Shown here in pieces: positions 6,233 through 12,201 of a stretch of 12,201 nucleotides of DNA (position 1 is its first letter; each line of letters begins with the position of its first letter). The stretch spans positions 1 through 12,201 of the forward strand of contig JAFCZU010000200.1 of the NCBI GenBank assembly GCA_019314185.1, written 5' to 3'. The notes under the pieces were generated by a model. It saw only the letters and a program-made list of their open reading frames with translations, was not told the DNA's origin and ran no database searches. Source of the stretch: Deltaproteobacteria bacterium. GTDB lineage: Bacteria; Desulfobacterota; Desulfobacteria; Desulfobacterales; ETH-SRB1. Both the position numbers and the translations under genes were made by a program.

Positions 6233-8011
6233 ATGAAAATATTAGGTATTACTGATATGCAGACAAGTGGTGCAGCTATCATAGAAGATACTCACATCTT
6301 AACTGCGATTAATGAGGAAAGACTGGTCCGTAAAAAGATGGCAAGAGGTTTTCCTCGGCAATCCATTAGAAAAGTACTTGAGTTGGGCAATATTAATCCA
6401 AAGGAAATTGACGCAGTTGCTGTGGCCCAAATCAAAGGTTTTTTCTCGGATGAAATTCTCGAATGGAATGGCTGGTTCGAAGAGAGAAAAAAGTCACACA
6501 ATGTTCATGCCTTTTTTTTCAGGATTGCATCCAGATTCGGATGGCTGGCTGGGGCAATTCCATTTCTTCGGGAATTGTTTTATCTTTTACGCTCTCCTGC
6601 TTACATTTATCGAAAAATAAAGATAAAAAAGATCCTCAGGAGCGAGTTTAATATCAACGCACCTATTCATTTCTATCACCACCACTTTTGTCATGCCACT
6701 TCCGCTTACTATACCAGCGGCTTTTCTGACGCTTTGGTTGTCACTATGGATGGTGGAGGAGATAAGCATTCCTCCCACATTTATTCAGTCAGAAATGGTA
6801 CGTTCCAAAAAATAAATGAAATTAGTGCGTATGATTCACTCGGAAATTACTACGCCTATGTGACTGCCCTGTGCGGTTATAAAGCTAAAAAACACGAAGG
6901 GAAAATAACGGGGTTGGCAGCTTATGGGAAACCAAAATATATAGATATTTTGAATAAGCTAATAACATATGAGAATGGAAAGACGAAAAATATTGGGAGA
7001 GTATTATTCAATTCTGCTTTAGAACGACTAAGCGAACTTTTGCCTCCTGATTTCAGTAAAGAAGATGTCTCATCAAGCATTCAGATTTTGACCGAAGACA
7101 TCGTCCGGAAGTACGTGGAACATTACATAAACAAAACCGGCCACAAGAACCTGGCTTTGGCGGGAGGTATTTTTGCAAATGTTCGCATAAATGAAGAAGT
7201 CCACAATTTACCTGCTGTCAAGTCTGTCTTTGTTTTTCCTGGAATGTCTGATGAGGGCTTAGCGGTGGGCGCAGCTTATGCCTGCCTTCAAAAAAAGGCA
7301 AGAATCAACTTTAGAGGTAATAACCTGGTGCAAATGCCCGACATTTATTTAGGTCCTGGCTTTTCGGACGATGAAATAAAAGCTTCCCTTGAGCGTGGGG
7401 GACTATCGTTCACCTTTTGCCAGGATATTGAGGGAAACATAGCCAAATTACTTGTTGAAGGCTACATTGTGGCTCGGTTTAACGGAAAAATGGAATATGG
7501 ACCGCGGGCTCTCGGGAATCGTTCTATTCTATACCACCCCAATGATAAAAGCGTGAATGACTGGCTAAACAAAAATTTGAAAAGAACGGAATTTATGCCA
7601 TTTGCTCCTGCAGTTTTGGCTGAGGAGGTTGACAAGTGTTTCATTAATTACAAAGGCGCAGAACAAACGGCGAGGTTCATGACAATTACCTTTCACTGTA
7701 CGGAATGGATGCAGAAGAATTGTAGCGGGGTGGTTCATCTGGACAACACAGCACGACCCCAGATCGTCATAGAGAAAGAGAATCCGAGTTACTACAAAAT
7801 AATCAATGAATTTTATAAGTTGACTGGTGTTCCGGTGATCATAAACACCAGTTTTAATATACATGAAGAACCAATTGTTTGTACTCCTGATGACGCAGTA
7901 AGGGCGTTTAAGATCGGTCATCTTGATTATTTGGCCATTGGCAACTTCCTCGTAAAAAACAACTCAATATTAAATCACGAGCTGATCGCCATGGAAATGC
8001 ACCAAGAATAA
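6233..8011 (+). CDS. O-carbamoyltransferase, NodU/CmcH/TobZ family
   Basis: This 592-residue protein is a full-length member of the family that moves a carbamoyl group from carbamoyl phosphate to a hydroxyl, by way of carbamoyl-adenylate. The N-terminal ASKHA-type domain starts MKILGITD and has NEERLVRKK (about 28-36). It carries the metal/carbamoyl site HHHFCHATSAYYTSGF near residues 145-160 and MDGGGD near 173-178. The C-terminal domain carries GKMEYGPRALGNRSIL (about 417-432), ARPQIV and NTSFNIHEEPIVCTPDDAVRAF near the end. The usual HDSA-type tetrad after the first strand reads MQTSG here, so this is probably a distinct subgroup. The gene begins 1 bp after the amidotransferase stop and is probably translated with it. 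The likely substrate is a sugar hydroxyl of the surface glycan or its lipid-linked precursor. The sugar cannot be predicted. Confidence 0.92.
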   Translation: MKILGITDMQTSGAAIIEDTHILTAINEERLVRKKMARGFPRQSIRKVLELGNINPKEIDAVAVAQIKGFFSDEILEWNGWFEERKKSHNVHAFFFRIASRFGWLAGAIPFLRELFYLLRSPAYIYRKIKIKKILRSEFNINAPIHFYHHHFCHATSAYYTSGFSDALVVTMDGGGDKHSSHIYSVRNGTFQKINEISAYDSLGNYYAYVTALCGYKAKKHEGKITGLAAYGKPKYIDILNKLITYENGKTKNIGRVLFNSALERLSELLPPDFSKEDVSSSIQILTEDIVRKYVEHYINKTGHKNLALAGGIFANVRINEEVHNLPAVKSVFVFPGMSDEGLAVGAAYACLQKKARINFRGNNLVQMPDIYLGPGFSDDEIKASLERGGLSFTFCQDIEGNIAKLLVEGYIVARFNGKMEYGPRALGNRSILYHPNDKSVNDWLNKNLKRTEFMPFAPAVLAEEVDKCFINYKGAEQTARFMTITFHCTEWMQKNCSGVVHLDNTARPQIVIEKENPSYYKIINEFYKLTGVPVIINTSFNIHEEPIVCTPDDAVRAFKIGHLDYLAIGNFLVKNNSILNHELIAMEMHQE

Positions 8012-8012
8012 T

Positions 8013-9524
8013 ATGGAACACAAATTTTTCTGGTTAGTATTTCTTTTTCTTATATTGGGCACCCTGAAAATGAATGTGGTTACTCATGATTGCGTGGCTG
8101 CGATGTATCTGGAAGGCAAGGCTGCATATTATCAGACGTCATTGATGCAGAAAAAGATTAATTTTGTGGTCAAAGGTAAACGTAGCACTCTTAATGCAAA
8201 GGGATGGGATGAATATGACGGTTCAATCTATAACACAAAGCGAGGATACGGCTGGCTAACTGATCTGGCTGGTAACGGACGGGATCGGGGAGCCGATGCG
8301 TCAATTTTGCTTGCTGACGGAACGAAGACGTCGTCACAAGACCTGGGGAGACTGGAGTTGGCAAATTGGCAGGGCACTCACAAGGAAAATGACCCCCTCG
8401 TCTTCCGCATAGATGTTCCTGACGGGTGGTACCGCATTACCTGTACTTCCGTTGACCCGGGCGGCCCTCTACCGCTGGTGGATCAACGCTGCTTTAAATG
8501 TCGAGCGCATGATGTGGTGTTTGCGGGTGCCAACTATGGCAAACCACTCGTAGTCAAGGGAAATTACTTGGCAGAGGGGACAGGAGTCGTTGAGGTCACC
8601 GAGGGCCATTTGCGCATTGTTGTGGGGGATCCGGCTTATGGTGGCTGGACCTGGACGTATGACGGACCGTGGTATACAGGGTGGAAACGCTGGTTAAGTA
8701 AGGGGCATCTCTATGCCGGGAGTTGGCATCAGAAATTTACCCGTGTAGTGGACCCTGGATTCCATACCCTCCGCTTGAATTCCCTGGAAGTTGAACGGGT
8801 TCCACCTCCTGAAGAATGTCCTACTTTGGTGTTTAGAGATTTCTTTAATAGAGATAATGGAGATGATGTAAACTCAGGAATTTTAAACGCCAATCGCTGG
8901 GTTAAGATTAAACTGCACCCTGGAATTTCGGATAATATCGATATTCAACTGTATCAGACATCTATCAGGCTTACAGGACATAATAGAGGCAGCAATGTAG
9001 CTGGTCTATTACAAAAAAAACTAAGTCCGGAAAAAGGAGTTGTTCGTTACTCAACTCGAGTAAGCCTATTTATGGGAGAGGGGAGTCAGAAGTATTTAGG
9101 ATCGCAGGAGGCCGGGATTGTGATGCTGGCAGAACCGTCAGAACCAACTGAATTTGATTCGACTTTTGTCGGAGTTGCCATTGACAGTAACCATTCAGGC
9201 ACAAAGGGTTGGTTAATATATCGCATAGGTGATGGAGAAGAAGGATACCGAACCAACCTGAAAGTTCCAGACACAGCGCTTCCCTTTGAAATCACAGAGG
9301 GAGAGTTCGAGATTATAGTCGATCATGATGTAGCAAAGAATGTTTTGAGGCAGATCAGAGTGAATGGTGTGGATCTCACTGAGCAATGGTCTTTTGAAGA
9401 TCGCACACAACGCGTATCGCAAGGTATATTTGGAATCCGTGGGGCGACAAATATCAGCAAGTCCAAGGCGAGCTTGCATCAATTTTATTGGTACTATTCT
9501 GTACAGGTCATAAAGAGATTGTAA
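8013..9524 (+). CDS. Secreted two-domain protein, carbohydrate-binding-like
   Basis: This 503-residue protein begins with a basic and hydrophobic export signal (FFWLVFLFLILG at residues 5-16). The cleavage site is unclear, and the Cys at 27 (THDC) is a poor lipobox. Residues of about 45-265 resemble galactose-binding-like jelly-roll domains of the malectin or beta-agarase/YXIM-esterase type: GYGWLTD after the first strands, then VFRIDVPDGWYRITC, a paired RCFKC, and EVTEGHLRIVVGD. Residues of about 270-500 begin LVFRDFFNRD and look like a concanavalin A/LamG-type beta sandwich, with GWLIYRIGDGEEG and FEIIVDHD strands. No catalytic residues were recognised. It starts 1 bp after the carbamoyltransferase stop with no good Shine-Dalgarno, suggesting coupled translation. 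The likely role is binding or organising the exported glycan outside the membrane. Domain assignments rest on pattern only. Confidence 0.75.
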   Translation: MEHKFFWLVFLFLILGTLKMNVVTHDCVAAMYLEGKAAYYQTSLMQKKINFVVKGKRSTLNAKGWDEYDGSIYNTKRGYGWLTDLAGNGRDRGADASILLADGTKTSSQDLGRLELANWQGTHKENDPLVFRIDVPDGWYRITCTSVDPGGPLPLVDQRCFKCRAHDVVFAGANYGKPLVVKGNYLAEGTGVVEVTEGHLRIVVGDPAYGGWTWTYDGPWYTGWKRWLSKGHLYAGSWHQKFTRVVDPGFHTLRLNSLEVERVPPPEECPTLVFRDFFNRDNGDDVNSGILNANRWVKIKLHPGISDNIDIQLYQTSIRLTGHNRGSNVAGLLQKKLSPEKGVVRYSTRVSLFMGEGSQKYLGSQEAGIVMLAEPSEPTEFDSTFVGVAIDSNHSGTKGWLIYRIGDGEEGYRTNLKVPDTALPFEITEGEFEIIVDHDVAKNVLRQIRVNGVDLTEQWSFEDRTQRVSQGIFGIRGATNISKSKASLHQFYWYYSVQVIKRL

Positions 9525-9599
9525 GTTGACGACTTTTTTTCTGGTAAAGGTGCCAGGAGTATCGGAGATCTATGGTGAGCTTGTTGATCAGTATTGGCA

Positions 9600-10601
9600 A
9601 TGAGCGGAACCGCTGTTGAACGAATGATTACCTTCTTTTTGAAAACTGCTATCAGTTGCGGCCTAATCACCTGGGTCCTCGTTTATCAAGTCAAGTTCTC
9701 AGAGCTATTAGGCGTTGTAGAGATGGCTAATATATGGTTACTTTTGCTGGCCTTTGGTATGCACTTACCAGGTTTTTTCTTCAGTGGCTTACGATGGCAA
9801 CGGTTACTGAAATCACAGATGGTTCATGTAAAACTTTTGTCTCTTATTGACAGCTATCTCGTTGGTTCTTTCTTTAACGTTTTCATGCCCACACGAATCG
9901 GCGGTGATGTGGCCCGTGTAAGTGATCTGCGTCAAGCAACCAAATCCATATCCCGGAGCGCCTCATCGGTCTTTGTTGAACGGTTCCTTGGTATGTCTGT
10001 TTTGCTCTCCTTTGCATTGTGCGCCTCTCTCATCCAACTGCCTTTGGCAAAACAAATTCCGGCTATCTGGATCGGACTTTCCGTTGCTGTGCTGGGACTC
10101 GTTTTATTACTATTGGCGGTGTTCACGCAGTTTATTAGTCTATTCATAAGGTTTATCCCTCTGGAAAAACTGCGGAATAAAATGCTGATAGAGTGGAAGG
10201 TGTTTCGCGATAATACCGTATGGCTGCTGTCACGTCGTAAAGCTTTGGCGTGGGGGCTTTGGTATTCCATTCTGCTACAACTGAATGTGGTTATTCACTT
10301 CTGGGTCATCGGTGAGGCTCTCGGATTCAATATTGCCTTGCTGAACTACTTTTTTCTCATTCCGATCCAGCTCGTTATCCTAATGTTGCCAAGCATCAAT
10401 GGCATCGGACTTCGTGAGGCAAGCAGTATTGTTCTTTTCGGCTTTTATGGTATCGGGGCGTCTCAGGCAGCCGCATTTGCTTTTGTTGATTTGGCGATGA
10501 TGCTTGCTATAGGCCTGATTGGTTGGGTACGTTTTCTTGCCCGGCGTTCAATCCCCAAAAATCAATTATCAAAAAACTACGAACAAAAGTGGGAAATATG
10601 A
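9600..10601 (+). CDS. UPF0104 / lysylphosphatidylglycerol synthase TM-like (flippase-like) membrane protein
   Basis: This protein of about 333 residues has roughly eight hydrophobic helices and the marker motifs of the YbhN/AglD-type UPF0104 family. These are SGLRWQRLLKSQ after the second helix, FNVFMPTRIGGDVARVSDL, VFVERFLGM, and PSINGIGLREAS before the last helices. The family shares the transmembrane part of MprF-type synthases. Members are common in lipid and glycan loci and are suspected, not proven, to move or modify lipid-linked substrates. The ATG at 9600 is chosen. An in-frame TTG at 9594 and an ATG at 9624 are alternatives, and an in-frame TGA at 9585-9587 rules out earlier starts. 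No strong Shine-Dalgarno suits any of them. Its TGA overlaps the next gene's ATG by 4 bp (10598-10601). No soluble synthase domain is present, so aminoacyl transfer to lipid is unlikely. Confidence 0.85.
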   Translation: MSGTAVERMITFFLKTAISCGLITWVLVYQVKFSELLGVVEMANIWLLLLAFGMHLPGFFFSGLRWQRLLKSQMVHVKLLSLIDSYLVGSFFNVFMPTRIGGDVARVSDLRQATKSISRSASSVFVERFLGMSVLLSFALCASLIQLPLAKQIPAIWIGLSVAVLGLVLLLLAVFTQFISLFIRFIPLEKLRNKMLIEWKVFRDNTVWLLSRRKALAWGLWYSILLQLNVVIHFWVIGEALGFNIALLNYFFLIPIQLVILMLPSINGIGLREASSIVLFGFYGIGASQAAAFAFVDLAMMLAIGLIGWVRFLARRSIPKNQLSKNYEQKWEI

Positions 10602-12201
10602 CTTTCCAAAATTCGATAATTGGCAGATTTATTTTGGTCTTTATCTTAGAATTGGTTATTTCGGCTCCAATTTGTTTTGCTTTGGTTGAAGTAGGCAAGC
10701 ACAAGACTTATGAATTGGTGTTTACCGCTGCTACTTCTCTTCAGAATCCATTTGATACTTATCTTTTGAAACTAGAGATTACAGATCCAAATGGCAGAAA
10801 ATTTATTCTTGATGGATTTTTTGATGGGGATGGTGACGGTAGCCAGGAAGGAAATATATGGAAGGCCCGCATTGCCCCATATACTAAAGGTATTTGGTCT
10901 TGGCGAACCATTAAAGGTGACGCATATGATAGCGGACTGGAAGGGCTTCGAGGCCAGTTTGTTTGTGTCGAGAGTGGAGATATTGGGGGGGTGATAGCAG
11001 ACAGGCATCATTTTCGATTTCAAGATGGTGGTTACACTTATCTGCAAGGCAATTTTCTGGACTTCACCAATGGTCTTCCTAGCACTCACACATTTATGAG
11101 CGAAAAGATTACGGATATCCAACGTGGTGATATCATGGCGCGCCATATCCAATTTAACACAGCTAACAAACTCAATGTTTATTTTGCAAACAAAGGCGAT
11201 TACGGAGGCCAATCAGTCACACCATGGGTTGGCTCTGCCTCAAGCAACGATAAAATGAGGATGGATCTGGCTCGTTGGAAGAAATATGACGGATATATTC
11301 GTAGCTTCAAAGACAACGGTATGCTGGCTGAAATGTGGTTTTTTGCCGATGACAGCCGCTTCGGGAGTCTGACGCAAAAAATCAGGAACAGACTTTTCCG
11401 CTATGCTATGGCGCGCACTTCTGCCTTCAGCAATACGCTTTATGTCATAGCTCTGGAATGGGGTGAAGGATGGTCGAAATCGTCGGTCATGGCATCGGGG
11501 AATTTCATCCAGGCACATAATCCGTGGCGACGTCTTCTCTCGGTACACAACATAACACCTAATCCATGGGCACAGCTTCTCATGATACCAAAGCATATGC
11601 ACTGGGCTTTTTCTGGTCAGAGTTGGGCTACATTTATAGCTACACAGCCTGGGAATTCATCAAATACCAAGGATGTCAATCAATTAGCAATCAAGATCCG
11701 TGATAAAGAGGATATTCCCCATATCAGCGAGGAATTTGGCATTCTCAACGGAGATAGTGATGCCCAGTTACGTAACAATATGTGGGCAAATTTTTGTGGC
11801 GGTGCAGCAGGTGGGGGAACCGGCAGTGGCTTGAAGGCTTTTATGCGATTTCTGGAACAAAGTCGTGTCCCTTTCGAGCGGATGCATGCCGCAAACAGTC
11901 TGGTCGAAGGAGGGGGATACACACGCTTTTGTTTGGCAGAGCCGGGACATCACTACGTTATCTATAGCCAATTTGGTGCCATTAGTCTCAACGTAAGCGG
12001 CAGTAATTTAACAGCCCGCTGGTTCAATCCCCGCGACCCAAACGGTACGATGGGTGATGCTTTCCGTGTATCTCGGGGCAATAATCTATTTCAACCACCG
12101 GACAACACTTCGAGAGACTGGGTTTTGTGGATAAGCGATGGTACCGACTTGCATAGTGGCAGTTTATATCCGTCCGAAGGAGCGAGTTTTACGCAAGAAA
12201 T
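10598..12201 (+). CDS. Secreted DUF5060 / glycoside-hydrolase-like protein with collagen-binding-2-like C-terminus (3'-truncated)
   Basis: An open frame of 534 complete codons runs off the right edge without a stop. A signal peptide is clear: Arg10, a hydrophobic core at 11-25, and likely cleavage after CFA (28). Residues of about 29-115 fit DUF5060, the N-terminal sandwich of several glycoside hydrolases: NPFDTY, GFFDGDGDG, WKARIAPYTKGIWSW. A barrel-like region follows (about 125-445), opening HHFRFQDGGYTYLQGNFLDF, as in DUF4038-type enzymes. Acidic candidates for catalysis are E287/E290 (ALEWGEGW) and E378/E379 (HISEEFG), the latter before the WANFCGGAAGGGTG turn. Residues of about 455-530 fit the collagen-binding-2 domain (ARWFNPRDP, DWVLWISDG). 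The 4-bp overlap with the membrane-protein gene implies coupling. A hydrolase or lyase acting on the locus's own polymer is plausible, but neither the activity nor the catalytic residues are proven. Confidence 0.82.
   Translation, partial: MTFQNSIIGRFILVFILELVISAPICFALVEVGKHKTYELVFTAATSLQNPFDTYLLKLEITDPNGRKFILDGFFDGDGDGSQEGNIWKARIAPYTKGIWSWRTIKGDAYDSGLEGLRGQFVCVESGDIGGVIADRHHFRFQDGGYTYLQGNFLDFTNGLPSTHTFMSEKITDIQRGDIMARHIQFNTANKLNVYFANKGDYGGQSVTPWVGSASSNDKMRMDLARWKKYDGYIRSFKDNGMLAEMWFFADDSRFGSLTQKIRNRLFRYAMARTSAFSNTLYVIALEWGEGWSKSSVMASGNFIQAHNPWRRLLSVHNITPNPWAQLLMIPKHMHWAFSGQSWATFIATQPGNSSNTKDVNQLAIKIRDKEDIPHISEEFGILNGDSDAQLRNNMWANFCGGAAGGGTGSGLKAFMRFLEQSRVPFERMHAANSLVEGGGYTRFCLAEPGHHYVIYSQFGAISLNVSGSNLTARWFNPRDPNGTMGDAFRVSRGNNLFQPPDNTSRDWVLWISDGTDLHSGSLYPSEGASFTQE

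Noticed and set aside
8088..8095. Cys27 of the secreted protein as a lipoprotein attachment site.
   Set aside because: The residues before it (THD) do not fit a lipobox, and the Cys lies about 10 residues beyond the hydrophobic core.
9523..9540. Short hairpin (aagttgacgactt) followed by seven T, right at the stop of the secreted two-domain protein, as an intrinsic terminator.
   Set aside because: The stem is at most 5 bp, A/T-rich, with one G:T pair and a 3-nt loop. It is too weak to call, although a T run is present.
9594..9596. TTG as the start of the UPF0104 gene.
   Set aside because: An ATG lies two codons downstream, and neither has a good ribosome site. The ATG is the simpler choice, though TTG cannot be excluded.
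10772..11602. Minus-strand open frames under the DUF5060-type gene.
   Set aside because: The plus-strand frame is open across the whole region, with a signal peptide and family motifs, so the antisense frames are shadows.

Overview
All genes in this window lie on the + strand, packed head to tail. They look like part of a cell-surface or extracellular polysaccharide (or glycolipid) biosynthesis locus of a Gram-negative-like bacterium with mid-range GC. Nothing here fixes the taxon. The mix of surface-glycan genes, secreted carbohydrate-active-type proteins and short AT-rich spacers would fit Desulfobacterota, Planctomycetota or a candidate phylum, but this is only an impression. No tRNA, rRNA, CRISPR array or transposase gene was seen.

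Layout. (1) Bases 2-124 are the C-terminal tail of a family 2 glycosyltransferase with a membrane tail (polyprenyl-phosphate sugar transferase type). (2) A full-length GlpD-type FAD-dependent glycerol-3-phosphate dehydrogenase follows at 137-1807. (3) A family 4 glycosyltransferase lies at 1837-3027. (4) A gap of about 200 bp holds a nested imperfect palindrome (3019-3175). Its left outer arm contains the stop codon of the family 4 glycosyltransferase. (5) An NAD-dependent sugar epimerase/dehydratase-like SDR lies at 3229-4212. (6) A 141-bp gap has tandem heptamers and a possible weak promoter. (7) A tight group follows: AsnB-type glutamine amidotransferase (4354-6231), NodU/CmcH-type O-carbamoyltransferase (6233-8011) and a secreted two-domain, carbohydrate-binding-like protein (8013-9524). 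(8) An eight-helix-type UPF0104/LPG-synthase-TM membrane protein (about 9600-10601) overlaps by 4 bp a secreted DUF5060 / glycoside-hydrolase-like / collagen-binding-2-like protein that runs off the right end (10598 to beyond 12201).

Working model (inference). The glycosyltransferases and the SDR make and assemble a glycan. The AsnB and carbamoyltransferase pair decorates its sugars with amide and carbamoyl groups. The UPF0104 protein acts at the membrane. The two secreted proteins bind, trim or anchor the exported polymer. GlpD is the metabolic outlier and may link the locus to glycerol phosphate or DHAP. I see no clear evidence of a wholly new system. The best leads are the palindromic element at 3019-3175, the pair of secreted proteins at the 3' end, and the presence of GlpD.
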